This document shows positions 16,471-24,879 of a stretch of 64,000 nt of DNA, piece by piece. The notes beneath the pieces were generated by a model. It did no database searches and had not been told where the DNA came from. It was given only the letters and a program-made list of their open reading frames with translations. The position numbers and the translations under genes were made by a program. This stretch comes from Streptomyces bungoensis (GTDB taxonomy: Bacteria > Actinomycetota > Actinomycetes > Streptomycetales > Streptomycetaceae), in contig NZ_KQ948851.1 of NCBI RefSeq assembly GCF_001514215.1, forward strand, positions 553,434 through 617,433. Reading direction: 5' to 3'. Position 1 is the first letter of the stretch. The number at the start of each line of letters is the position of its first letter.

Positions 16471-16696
16471 TCACGTGCGTCTGGCATGGACGGAAGTCCT
16501 GCTCCGCCACTCACCTGTCTGTTGGCGCTGGACTCCTCGTTGATCACCGTCTCCCTGCTCGCCGTGATCGATCCCGATTCGTCGAGTGCGTGCCTGGCGG
16601 GGGCCTGTCGGCGGCCGGCGTCGCTCCATCGCGATGACGCTTCACTCCATGGCGCCGTGCAACCTCCGACGGCCGACTAGGCCCCCAGTGCAAGTC

Positions 16697-16709
16697 TTGC
16701 ATGATGCAA
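16697..16709. promoter_or_regulatory. TTTGCAT-class palindrome (perfect TTGCATGATGCAA)
   Basis: Perfect 13-base inverted repeat with central G, flanked by A/T (CTTGCATGATGCAAAAA). It lies between two relic genes, so its original target may have been lost. Reading leftwards it would serve the fragment at 16250-16470. Confidence 0.6.
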
Positions 16710-16789
16710 AAAATGGCGCCAGTGTCTCGGCTGTGGGCGTGTAAGGCGGCAAGGCGGGTTGGCCGTGCCCGTCATGCCAGCGGGGAACC

Positions 16790-17160
16790 GGTGCCGGTGT
16801 CCAGTCGAACGAAGGGTATGGCTCTTCCTGCCTGCCGGGACCCGACCTCGCCGCCGTCCGACGACAACTCCAGGAGCGCACGGGCTGCGCGTGGTTCGGG
16901 AATGCCGGGGCGCGGTGCAGCATGATGTCGGCGCCTTCGTTGGGCGTGAGCAAGTGTGCCCGTCGGGTTGGTTGCCGACCCGGACGACCGACTTCGGCTG
17001 AGCGTGCAGGTTGCGGTACCAGGCTGCCCTTGGCCGAAGCCGGAGGCGACGGTCCAACTGCAGGCCGCCGGCTCATGCTCCCTCAGGACCACCCAACGGT
17101 CCGGTCCGGTGGCGCGGCCGCGCGTGCTGCTGCAGCAACAGAAGGCGCCTGCCGGAGAAC
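16790..17160 (-). pseudogene. Relic of an F420/deazaflavin-dependent nitroreductase-like protein (DUF385 type)
   Basis: The diagnostic segment AAWYRNLHAQPKSVVRVGNQ at about 17030-16970 matches the PAWY.NL.ANP.V.V.VG signature of the deazaflavin-dependent nitroreductase family. Upstream and downstream pieces (GWFSGRRLLLL; ALLELSSDGGEV) are in other frames, so the gene carries several frameshifts. Limits are approximate. Bases 17161-17350 hold nothing recognisable. Confidence 0.45.
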
Positions 17161-17350
17161 CATCCCAGTCCCGCGCGGAAGACGGCGATCGGCAGCCGTG
17201 CGCCAAAGCGCCGCCAGCTGAAGGGGGGTGAGGCCGGTTGGGAGCGGTCTGTCGGCGGAGCATCTTCGCCTTCCGGCAGAGTCGGGCGTGTCGATTCTCC
17301 GCCTCCGTTGGGTAAAGGGCCGGGGGCGCAAGCCGCTTCCTGCGAGAACC

Positions 17351-17365
17351 TTTGCATAATCTAAA
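17351..17365 (+). promoter_or_regulatory. TTTGCAT-class site upstream of the PP2C-MarR pair
   Basis: TTTGCATAATCTAAA; the left half is perfect, the right half has two mismatches. It is 69 bases upstream of the PP2C start at 17434. Since the MarR gene follows 54 bases after the PP2C stop, this site could provide autoregulation. Confidence 0.5.
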
Positions 17366-17433
17366 GGCGGGGAGGCGACTGTGTCAGATGTGATCGGCGG
17401 CTCTCGTGCTCTGCTGTGCCGTTGGAGGACGTC

Positions 17434-18501
17434 GTGACCGTGCACAAACCGACATCGGGTTCCGTGGTGCTGTCCTGGCTGCCGGTGGCGGCGATGGCCG
17501 TGGTGGCCGCGGCGGACGTCGTCGCCGGGCCAGGGGTGGGGTTCTTGCCGTTGGTCTCGCTCGGGCCGGCTTTCTCCGGGCTGGTCGGCGGGTGGCGTCG
17601 TACGGCGCTGATCGGCGCGGTGGCCCTATTGGTGTGCGTGGGGCTCGGTCTGTACGACGGGCTGTTCGAGGAGCGCCGAGGGTTCACGGCGATGGCGTCG
17701 GTCGCCGGGGTCACCGCGGCGGGCATCGCGGCGGCCGTGATGCGCTTGCGTCGGGAGGCCGAGCTGGCCAGCGTCCGGTCGATCGCGGAGGTGGCTCAGC
17801 GGGTGCTGCTGCGGCCGGTGCCGCGGACAGCGGGCCCGCTCCAGGCGGCGGTGTCGTACACATCGGCCGTGGCGGAGGCGCGTATCGGAGGGGACCTGTA
17901 CGAGGTGGTGGCCTCGCCGCACGGGATCCGCGCGATCGTGGGGGATGTGCAGGGCAAGGGGCTGGCCGCGGTGGAGACGGCCGCCGTCGTGCTCGGCGCT
18001 TTCCGGGAGGCAGCCCACGACGAGCCGGACCTGGTCAGGCTGGGGGAGCGGCTGGAGCGGAGCGTGGCCCGCGAGCTGGAGGGAGAGAAGTTCGTGACCG
18101 CGGTCCTCGCTGAGTTCGGATCGGAGTACGAGGCGGTCTTCCTCAACTACGGGCATCCGGCCCCGTTGGTTGTCCGTGAAAGTGGCAGCGTCGATTTTCC
18201 ACAGCCGCAGTCCTTCGCCCTGCCGCTGGGTCTGGGCGCGCATGGCAGTGAGGGGCCGCGGCCCTATCGGGTGGTCTTCGCGCCCGGTGATCAGTTGCTG
18301 TTGTACACGGACGGTGTCACTGAAGCCCGGGACCCGGGCGGCTCCTTCTATCCGCTCGGTGACCGGGCGGGCCTGCTGAAGGAACCGGATGCGGATCGTG
18401 CCCTGGAGGCTCTGCGTGAGGACTTGGTCCGGCATGCCGCCGGGCCGCTCCATGACGATGCCGCGATGCTTTTGCTCCGCTATCACGACCATGCGGGATG
18501 A
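17434..18501 (+). CDS. Membrane-anchored PP2C (SpoIIE-type) phosphatase
   Basis: 355 residues from the GTG at 17434, preceded by GGAGG at 17424-17428. Two to four N-terminal hydrophobic helices (about residues 13-33, 50-70 and 83-100) anchor it. The catalytic domain begins near residue 120: RIGGDLYEVV and AIVGDVQGKGLAAVETA hold the metal-binding Asp residues. It continues with LNYGHPAPLVV, LLLYTDGVTEARD and HDDAAMLLL, the complete PP2C_SIG motif series. It probably dephosphorylates an anti-sigma antagonist. It is likely co-transcribed with the MarR gene. Confidence 0.88.
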   Translation: MTVHKPTSGSVVLSWLPVAAMAVVAAADVVAGPGVGFLPLVSLGPAFSGLVGGWRRTALIGAVALLVCVGLGLYDGLFEERRGFTAMASVAGVTAAGIAAAVMRLRREAELASVRSIAEVAQRVLLRPVPRTAGPLQAAVSYTSAVAEARIGGDLYEVVASPHGIRAIVGDVQGKGLAAVETAAVVLGAFREAAHDEPDLVRLGERLERSVARELEGEKFVTAVLAEFGSEYEAVFLNYGHPAPLVVRESGSVDFPQPQSFALPLGLGAHGSEGPRPYRVVFAPGDQLLLYTDGVTEARDPGGSFYPLGDRAGLLKEPDADRALEALREDLVRHAAGPLHDDAAMLLLRYHDHAG

Positions 18502-18555
18502 ATGTCTGTTTGTCTGAAGGGCGAGCGAGCGGCTTCGGCGCGGTAGAAAGGATGC

Positions 18556-19092
18556 ATGGCGGAGCAGCAGACCCCCAAGGGTGCCTTGGACGACGTAGAT
18601 GCGGTTACCAGAGCGGTGCTGACCGCGTCGCGCCTGTTGGTGGCGGTCTCCGCCCGATCGTTGGCGGCGGTGGAGGAGCGAGTGACCGTCGCCCAGTTCC
18701 GGATGCTGGTGGTGCTGTCCACCAGGGGGACGACCAAGCTGGTCGAGCTCGCCGAGCTGCTCCAGGTGGCACCGTCCACCGCCATGCGCATGGTCGACCG
18801 GCTCATCGTCGCCGGGCTTGCCGACCGGCAGGCCAATCCCGTCAACCGTCGCGAGACCCTGCTGCGGCTGACTGAGGAGGGTCGGCGCACCGTCGAGGAG
18901 GTCACCGCCCGGCGGCGCGCCGAGATCGCCGCCATCGTCGAACGGCTTCGCCCGATGGAGCGGCTGGCGCTCGTCGAGGCGCTCAACGCCTTCAACGAGG
19001 CGGGAGGCGAGCCTCCCGCACCGGGAGCGGACGATCCGGAGCCGCACCCGCTCGGCTGGGTCGTGGACGGAACGCTGGCGCACGACGCCTGA
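18556..19092 (+). CDS. MarR-family transcriptional regulator
   Basis: 178 residues; ATG preceded by AAAGGA. Winged-helix core: TVAQFRMLVVLSTRG, then LVELAELLQVAPSTAMRMVDRL (recognition helix), GLADRQANPVNRRETLLRLTEEGRR (wing with the conserved D/N-x-R-R) and a dimerisation helix to residue 155. MarR proteins bind 13-20 base palindromes as dimers. This is the only MarR gene in the window and sits centrally among nine TTTGCATAATGCAAA-like sites, so it is the best candidate to bind them. Ligand unknown; there is no Cys in the helical core, which argues against OhrR-type thiol sensing. Confidence 0.88.
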   Translation: MAEQQTPKGALDDVDAVTRAVLTASRLLVAVSARSLAAVEERVTVAQFRMLVVLSTRGTTKLVELAELLQVAPSTAMRMVDRLIVAGLADRQANPVNRRETLLRLTEEGRRTVEEVTARRRAEIAAIVERLRPMERLALVEALNAFNEAGGEPPAPGADDPEPHPLGWVVDGTLAHDA

Positions 19093-19150
19093 CGGGGCGC
19101 GGTCGGCCGTGAACTACCTTCAGGGGCCCCTACCTCTGCCTCCCTCACAT

Positions 19151-19165
19151 TTTGCATAATGCAAG
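19151..19165 (+). promoter_or_regulatory. TTTGCAT-class palindrome upstream of membrane protein gene
   Basis: TTTGCATAATGCAAG, one end base from perfect. It contains TGCATAAT, an extended -10-like element oriented towards the gene at 19210. Confidence 0.65.
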
Positions 19166-19209
19166 CGAACTGGAGGAGCATCGGCGGTCGCCGATGGACA
19201 GGGACAAGA

Positions 19210-19950
19210 ATGCGGGGTGCGGCACGCATGCGCCGAAGGCGTCGGTCCTCGTCCTCCGCTGAGTCACACCTCATGTCGCATGTGCGCACCACGGTGTGGG
19301 GGCCGGCCGAGTTCGTCGGGCTGCCGCCCGGATGGCTCGTCGCAGAAGGCGTCCTCGCGGGGGCCGTCGCCACCGCCGCAATCGTCGGAACGGCACTCTT
19401 CGGTGCCTGGTCGGGTAGACCTTCGCTGGCCGACGGCGAAGCAGGGCTGGTGTGCGGGGTCGCGCTGGCCCTCTATCTGGCGTCCGTGGGAGCCGGCCGC
19501 GCACTGGTCGGTATCACCGCCCTGCTCGGCGTGTGTCTCGCGCTTCAGGCGCCGCAGGCAGCCGCTGGTGTGGTGCTGGCTGAGCGCGGGCGGGTGCAGT
19601 CGGTGGTGGTGACATCGGTCGACGATGGCCAGGCGGCGAACGGTGGTCACGGCCGCGGCCGCTACCTCTGCTCGGTGGTGGACCACGACGGCGTCCCGTT
19701 CAAGACTCGGATCTGGCGCGGCTGTGGCGAGGCGACGCGGCCGGGAGATGCGCTGGCGATCGTCTACGACCCCGAAGGGCGGGTGCCGCCGCGTGGCGTG
19801 GCCGGAGGGCCGGGACCGCTGCGGGACCTTGTCCCGTGGAGCATGGCCCTCATGGCCGCGAGCGTGACCGCTGTGGTGCGCTCCTACAGGCTTTCCAGTC
19901 CTCCCGACGTTCCCCAGGTCAGCGAACGGCGCCCCACGGGCCGCCGCTGA
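19210..19950 (+). CDS. Membrane protein of unknown function
   Basis: 246 residues from the ATG at 19210, chosen because AGGGA lies 6 bases before it. The earlier in-frame ATG at 19159 falls inside the palindrome and the later one at 19273 has no ribosome site. A basic N-terminus is followed by helices at about residues 43-64, 75-95 and 100-125. A domain follows with RGRYLCSVVDHDGVPFKTRIWRGC and DALAIVYDPEGRVPPR, resembling the DUF3592-like extracytoplasmic domain. A further helix lies near the end (LVPWSMALMAASVTAVV). Function unknown; controlled by the TTTGCAT-class site. Confidence 0.7.
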   Translation: MRGAARMRRRRRSSSSAESHLMSHVRTTVWGPAEFVGLPPGWLVAEGVLAGAVATAAIVGTALFGAWSGRPSLADGEAGLVCGVALALYLASVGAGRALVGITALLGVCLALQAPQAAAGVVLAERGRVQSVVVTSVDDGQAANGGHGRGRYLCSVVDHDGVPFKTRIWRGCGEATRPGDALAIVYDPEGRVPPRGVAGGPGPLRDLVPWSMALMAASVTAVVRSYRLSSPPDVPQVSERRPTGRR

Positions 19951-20256
19951 TCTACCCTCGTCGGGATGGTGGACGGCGCGGGCGAGGCTGTGTTTGTCGG
20001 CATTTCCCGGGGCGGGTCGAGGGCTACCACGGGTGCCCCCTGTTTGCGTCATGCGGCCTTGGGTGGGCCCGCCTAGTGTGAGCCGGGTCGGCTGCCCTAC
20101 GCCCTGCACGGATGGTGCCGGAATCAGATTCTTGCGATCGGCCCCATCAGGCACGTGACGCTGCCCGTCAAGCTGTTGCTCGCCACGATCCTGGGCGATA
20201 CGCCGTGGGATGCGGTCACGACTGATGGCCCAAGGAGGAACCAAAGGCCAGGGGTG
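19951..20256. other. Intergenic, no supported gene
   Basis: 306 bases between convergent coding regions; no recognisable protein, RNA or repeat. Confidence 0.45.
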
Positions 20257-20430
20257 TCATGGTTCAAGCGAGTCGGTAATACGCGCGAGGGGAATTCCGA
20301 AGGCAAGAACCGTGACGGCGAGCCCCACGATCAGGTTGTTGGCCGTCAGGTAGGGGTTGATCCTGGCGAAGTAGATCACCCATGGCGAGACGGCCGTGTA
20401 GACGCCGGTCAGCAGGATGAGCCAGTCCAC
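20257..20430 (-). CDS. SPW-repeat membrane protein fragment
   Basis: 57 residues from a GTG at 20430 (an open frame extends to 20520). VDWLILLTGVYTAVSPWVIYF and NPYLTANNLIVGLAVTVLAFG form one SPW repeat: a membrane helix, the SPW signature, a loop and a second helix. SPW proteins normally carry two such units. This one stops directly after the first, so it is probably a truncated copy. It begins 23 bases after the stop of the DUF4396 pseudogene, on the same strand. Confidence 0.5.
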   Translation of the reverse strand: MDWLILLTGVYTAVSPWVIYFARINPYLTANNLIVGLAVTVLAFGIPLARITDSLEP

Positions 20431-20452
20431 TGCATGAAGATGCCGGTCCCAG

Positions 20453-21064
20453 TCACATCCGTTCCTTCCAGCCGGCCCGGACCAGCCAGCCGTTGACCGG
20501 CCAGGCCGTGAAGAATCCAACGATCATGGCGACCTGCATCAGGAGCCAGTATGCGGCCGTGGTCTTGGCCAGCCCGGGCGTGAAGCTCCTGGTAGGCCCA
20601 CATGCCGGCGAACAGGCCAACCTGGAACGCCGGAATGGAGAATGTGTCGGCCTTGACGGCGGCGAAGAGCCCCTGGGCCGGCCCGACGTCGCGCATGGGG
20701 ACGATGGTGAAGTACTGGAAGCCGATGCCCAGCAGCCAGGCGAACGCGAAGTCCAGCAAGAAATCGGCGTACAGCGGCTTGCCGGCGATCGTCAGACCGC
20801 TCGCCCGTACCAGCCATTCGCCCGCGATGTCTCCCAGGACGCAGCCTGCGCCGCAGTGGCTGATGGTCTTCGCGGAGGTGACCCAGCCCGGCAGCTTCTC
20901 CGGATCCGGCTCACCCTGCTCCTCGATCACTGGCAGGGACGTACGCCGACCGTGGCGGACATAGAACCAGAGCGCGGCGGGACCCCGTACAGAGCTGTGA
21001 TCGGGTACACCAGGTGCATGATCCACATGCGCTGCCGGTATCCGCGCAGTGTCATGTCCCCCAT
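20453..21064 (-). pseudogene. DUF4396-domain membrane protein with two frameshifts
   Basis: Start MTLRGYRQRMWIMHLVYPIT in one frame. Near 20986 the frame shifts to PAALWFYVRHGRRTS and the well-conserved core HCGAGCVLGDIAGEWLV, LYADFLLDFAFAWLLGIGFQYF and TFSIPAFQVGLFAGMW. Near 20588 it shifts again to FTPGLAKTTAAYWLLMQVAM and FFTAWPVNGWLVRAGWKERM before TGA. All parts of the family are present in order, so only two small indels separate it from an intact gene. This suggests recent inactivation, or sequencing error at two places. Confidence 0.75.
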
Positions 21065-21153
21065 GATGGCCAGGCGCTCGCTCCTGCCACCGCGAGACTG
21101 GCCCAGCCGAGCGCCCTAGCCAAGGTGGAGGCGGGTGGTGTGGCTCCACTGCG

Positions 21154-21399
21154 TCACCTTTCGTGCAGACGTGCCGACGCCACGCGCCCCGGTCGCATGA
21201 TGCGGATCTTGCGGCCCTCGCAATCGGGGCAGCGTGGCGACTGCAGCGGTGAAGGCACGAGCTTGCCGCCGAGGTGGTAGGCGGCAATGATCTGCCCGCG
21301 ATCGTCCACCGTCACATCGATGTCGTACGCGCTTTCCCATCCGTGCCCGCAGTCGAGGCAGACGAACGAGTAGGCGCGCCGGACGTGCTTCGTGTCCAC
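21154..21399 (-). CDS. Small zinc-ribbon protein (81 aa)
   Basis: GTG start with the strong ribosome site AAGGAGGTGAACC directly upstream. SFVCLDCGHGWESAYDIDV and SPRCPDCEGRKIRI make a CxxC...CxxC ribbon; a basic tail follows. Paralogue of 13092-13310. A near-perfect TTTGCAT-class palindrome is 49 bases upstream. Function unknown; the shared operator suggests both ribbons act in the same response. Confidence 0.75.
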   Translation of the reverse strand: MDTKHVRRAYSFVCLDCGHGWESAYDIDVTVDDRGQIIAAYHLGGKLVPSPLQSPRCPDCEGRKIRIMRPGRVASARLHER

Positions 21400-21447
21400 G
21401 GTTCACCTCCTTGGAGCGGAATGCCCATCGAGGCCCCTGTGCCCATT

Positions 21448-21462
21448 TTTGCACAATGCAAA
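21448..21462 (-). promoter_or_regulatory. TTTGCAT-class palindrome upstream of zinc-ribbon gene
   Basis: TTTGCACAATGCAAA on the plus strand (TTTGCATTGTGCAAA in gene direction), one mismatched pair. 49-63 bases upstream of the start at 21399. Confidence 0.65.
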
Positions 21463-21503
21463 AGAGTTCTCGGGTGTGGATCGCAACACCTGGGGAGGCG
21501 AGT

Positions 21504-23294
21504 TCAGGTGGTCGCGTGTACCGCGCGAAGGGCGCTCTGGTGGCTGAGCCACCCGACCGGCTTGCCCCGCTCGGAATCCAGGACGGGTACCCCGGTTCCG
21601 GCGGCCGACAGCAGGGCGTGCAGGGCCTGGGCGAGGGGCTGCTCCGTCGTGACGGTCGTCGGTGGCGCGGCGAGTCGTTCAACCGTCCGGGGCGCGGCGT
21701 CCGGTTGTTCCGCGAGGGCCTCGGCCACTGCCTGAGCCGTGACGACGCCGACGTACTCGCCGGTGTCGGCGACGACCGGGAGCGCGCCGTGGCCGGAGAG
21801 GCTCAGGAGGCCGGCGGCGTCGGCGAGGGCTGTCGTCGCGGGCAAGGGGGAGGGCAGTGGCTCCATGACGGCACCGACGTGCTGAGTGCCGATGGCCGCT
21901 CCGGGGGCGGGTCCTTCGAGGTCGATGCCGCGGCGGCGCAGCTTCAGGGTGTAGATGGTGTCCCGGGAGAGCAGGCGGCTCGTGGCGGTGGCCAGCACGA
22001 TGGCCAGCATCATGGGCAGGATGATCGAGTACTCGCCGGTCAGCTCGAAGAGGATGACCACCGCGGTGATCGGTGCCCGGGCGGCTCCGGCGAAGGTGGC
22101 ACCCATGCCGATCAGGGCGTACGCGCCCACCGCGCCGGCGGTGCCGGGCAGCAGGTGGTGGAGGCCGATGCCGTACGCGGAGCCCAGCATGGCACCGATG
22201 AACAGGCTGGGCGCGAAGACGCCGCCCGAGCCGCCGATGCCGATGGTGAGGCTGGTCGCCAGCATCTTGCCGGCCAGCAGCAGGAGCAGGAAACCGACCG
22301 CGTAGCCGCCTTCGGTCGCCTTCTCCAGGACCGGGTAGCCGACGCCGTACATCTGCGGGAGCGCCAGCAGCACCAGGCCGAGCAGCCCGCCGCCGACCGC
22401 GGGGCGCAGCCACTCCGGACCGCGCCAGAGCCAGTCGCAGGCGTCCTCGATCAGGTAGAGGAAGCGGGTGAAGCCCAGGCCGACGAGGGCGGCGACGATA
22501 CCGAGCAGGGCGAAGAAGCCGTACTGGGCGAGGTGGTCGACGTGGAAGGCGGGCAGGGACAGGAAAGCCACGTCGCCGAAGGAGGCGCGCCCGATGACGC
22601 TCGCGGTGACGCTGGCCAGCACCGTCGCGCCGAACGCCTCCGCCGAGAAGGTGCCGAGGATCAGTTCCATGGCGAAGAAGACGCCGGCCAGGGGAGCGTT
22701 GAAGGTGGCCGCGATACCGCCCGCCGCGCCACAGGCGACCAGGAGCTTGGTCCGCCCCTCGGTCGCCTTGGTCACCCGCCCGAGGGTCGAGCCGAGCGCG
22801 GAGCCGATCTGTACGATCGGGCCCTCGCGGCCGACCGAGCCGCCGGAGCCGATGGTCAGCGCGGAGGCGAGCGTCTTGACGACGGCGACCTTGGGACTGA
22901 TCTTCCCGCCGCGCTGAGCGACGGCCAGCATGACCTCCGGCACGCCGTGTCCGCGGGCCTCCTTGGCGAACCGGTTGACCAGCGGGCCGTACAGCAGACC
23001 GCCGATCACCGGGACGAGCAGCACGAAGTACGGGCCCAGCCAGGGCACGTGCGGATTGCTTGTGCCGGGGGACGCGGAGTAGTCGTTGTGACCGGACAGG
23101 AGGCGGGTGAAGGTCTTGATGCACCAGCGGAAGACGACCGAGCCGACGCCCGCACCGGCACCGACCACCGTGGCCAATGCCATGACACCCCACGAGGCGT
23201 TCCGTAGCCCCGCGAGCCTTCGCGCGGATTCGGCCCCGCCCGCTGCCGTGATGGGTCCGCGTGTCCTGTCCCTCGTCGCCGGTATGGCAGTCAT
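21504..23294 (-). CDS. ClC-family chloride channel/antiporter with CBS domains
   Basis: 596 residues; ATG with AGGAAGGGG upstream. The ClC pore motifs are present: GSGGSVGREGPIVQIG (GSGIP/GREGP region, about residues 148-163), GIGGSGGVFAPSLFIGAMLG (GxFxP) and a conserved Tyr late in the membrane domain. About twelve membrane segments run to residue 445. A C-terminal CBS pair follows (VGAVMEPLPSPLPATTALAD to VGWLSHQSALRAV). The gating Glu of GREGP is kept; the proton-Glu position is not obvious, so channel versus exchanger is open. A perfect TTTGCATTATGCAAA lies 20 bases upstream of the start. Confidence 0.9.
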   Translation of the reverse strand: MTAIPATRDRTRGPITAAGGAESARRLAGLRNASWGVMALATVVGAGAGVGSVVFRWCIKTFTRLLSGHNDYSASPGTSNPHVPWLGPYFVLLVPVIGGLLYGPLVNRFAKEARGHGVPEVMLAVAQRGGKISPKVAVVKTLASALTIGSGGSVGREGPIVQIGSALGSTLGRVTKATEGRTKLLVACGAAGGIAATFNAPLAGVFFAMELILGTFSAEAFGATVLASVTASVIGRASFGDVAFLSLPAFHVDHLAQYGFFALLGIVAALVGLGFTRFLYLIEDACDWLWRGPEWLRPAVGGGLLGLVLLALPQMYGVGYPVLEKATEGGYAVGFLLLLLAGKMLATSLTIGIGGSGGVFAPSLFIGAMLGSAYGIGLHHLLPGTAGAVGAYALIGMGATFAGAARAPITAVVILFELTGEYSIILPMMLAIVLATATSRLLSRDTIYTLKLRRRGIDLEGPAPGAAIGTQHVGAVMEPLPSPLPATTALADAAGLLSLSGHGALPVVADTGEYVGVVTAQAVAEALAEQPDAAPRTVERLAAPPTTVTTEQPLAQALHALLSAAGTGVPVLDSERGKPVGWLSHQSALRAVHATT

Positions 23295-23313
23295 TTATTT
23301 ACCCCTTCCTACA

Positions 23314-23328
23314 TTTGCATTATGCAAA
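23314..23328 (-). promoter_or_regulatory. Perfect TTTGCATTATGCAAA operator upstream of ClC gene
   Basis: Perfect 15-base palindrome with a single central base, 20 bases before the start codon at 23294. In gene direction it contains TGCATAAT. Best-conserved member of the nine-site set. Confidence 0.75.
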
Positions 23329-23494
23329 ACCAGTCAAGAGGGCACTTCATCTGTCCACCCATCGGGACCGGAGGGCCGCAGGCGATCGCAGCCTCGTGAT
23401 GGAGGGGGCCAGGGGACACGTCAGGTCGGCGATCGCTGCCCAGCGCGCGCAGGCCCTTGCGAACAGGATCGCTGCTCGTCTTGACGTGCTAAGT

Positions 23495-23509
23495 TTTGCA
23501 TACTGCAAA
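23495..23509 (+). promoter_or_regulatory. TTTGCAT-class palindrome upstream of FAD monooxygenase
   Basis: TTTGCATACTGCAAA, one mismatched pair, 58 bases upstream of the ATG at 23567. With the site at 23314 it brackets the divergent ClC/monooxygenase promoter region. Confidence 0.65.
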
Positions 23510-23566
23510 GTGTGTGGCGGCCGGTAGTTCGCTGAACGTGCCTGAGCATGAAGGTGGTGTGCGCCG

Positions 23567-24733
23567 ATGAGGGTCGTCATCTGTGGGGCCGGTATCGCGG
23601 GGCTCGCCCTGGCCGGCCGTCTGCACAACGTGCTCGGCTGGGAGGTCGTGGTCCTGGAGAAGGCACCCCAGCCCCGCACCGAGGGCTACATGATCGACTT
23701 CTTCGGGCCCGGATACGACGCGGCGGAGGCCATGGGGATGCTGCCATGGCTGGATGAGCTCAGCTACCCGGTCTCGGAGGCTGCCTTCCTGGACGGGGAC
23801 GGGCGGTGCCGTGCCCGGCTCCCGTACGGCCGGTTCGCCCGTTCCGTGCGTGGCCGGCTGCTGAGCATCATGCGGCCCGACCTCGAACTCGCCCTGCGAG
23901 AACGTCTGTCGTTCGCCGTCCGCCTGCGCTTCGGCGTCGGCCCGGCCAGTGTGGACGCACGGCCGGGTGGAATCCACGTCACCCTCACCGACGGCAGCGG
24001 CATCGACGCCGATCTCCTTGTCGGTGCCGACGGCCTCCACTCCACGGTGCGCACCCTGGTCTTCGGCGAGGAACACCAGTACGTGCGATACCTCGGCTAC
24101 CACACGGCCGCATTCACCTTCCACGACCCTGAGGTGCACGAGCAGCTCGGTGACCGGTTCTGCCTCACCGACACCGTGGGCAGGCAGATGGGCCTGTACG
24201 CGCTGCGCGAGGACGAGGTCGCCGCCTTCACCGTGCACCGGGCCGCCGATCCCTCCCGCCCCGGCGACGCGCGCGACGCCCTGCGCCGCGAGTACGGCTC
24301 GCTCGGCTGGCTCGTGCCCCGCGCCCTGGCCCAGTGTCCTCCGTCCGCACAGATCTACTACGACCAGGTCGCGCAGATCGATCTGCCCAGCTGGAGCCAC
24401 GGGCGGGTCGTGCTGGTCGGTGACGCCTGCCAGGCTGTGTCCCTGCTCGCGGGGCAGGGCGCCTCTCTGGCGATGGGCGGTGCGTATGTGCTGGCCGACC
24501 AGCTTTCCCGAGCTTCCCGGATCGAGGACGCTCTGCACGCGTACGAGCGGCTGTGGCGGCCCGTCATCAAGAACAGGCAGCGCGTCGCCCGCAGAGCCGC
24601 GCGCTGGTTCGTCCCCGAATCATCGCGGCAAGTGCGCGCCCGCCGGGCTGCCTTGCTGCTCGCAGGACTTCCTGGCGTGTGGCGTCTCGTCGGTAGCGCG
24701 CTTGCCGGTAGGCGACAACTCTCCTTGGGGTAA
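23567..24733 (+). CDS. FAD-dependent monooxygenase
   Basis: 388 residues. N-terminal FAD dinucleotide fold VVICGAGIAGLALAGRL (residues 3-19) with the Glu that binds the ribose (VVLEKA). The DG motif lies in DADLLVGADGLHSTVR, and the second FAD motif is GRVVLVGDACQAVSLLAGQG. These three define class A flavoprotein monooxygenases (PHBH/TetX-like). The helical C-terminal tail ends RVARRAARWFVPESSR. It hydroxylates an unidentified aromatic or antibiotic-like substrate using NAD(P)H and O2. Single gene behind a TTTGCAT-class site. Confidence 0.88.
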   Translation: MRVVICGAGIAGLALAGRLHNVLGWEVVVLEKAPQPRTEGYMIDFFGPGYDAAEAMGMLPWLDELSYPVSEAAFLDGDGRCRARLPYGRFARSVRGRLLSIMRPDLELALRERLSFAVRLRFGVGPASVDARPGGIHVTLTDGSGIDADLLVGADGLHSTVRTLVFGEEHQYVRYLGYHTAAFTFHDPEVHEQLGDRFCLTDTVGRQMGLYALREDEVAAFTVHRAADPSRPGDARDALRREYGSLGWLVPRALAQCPPSAQIYYDQVAQIDLPSWSHGRVVLVGDACQAVSLLAGQGASLAMGGAYVLADQLSRASRIEDALHAYERLWRPVIKNRQRVARRAARWFVPESSRQVRARRAALLLAGLPGVWRLVGSALAGRRQLSLG

Positions 24734-24879
24734 TCCGCCGTGGTTCCGGCCTGAGTGAGCGCGGCGCCAGTCGTGGGCGTCGCGCGCAGCAGCGCAAGTC
24801 CCCACAGGCCATGAACAGTTCGTGCCGGGCTGGGGAGCCCGGCAATCCGGAGGGAATCGACATGCAGCCAAGTCCCCCG

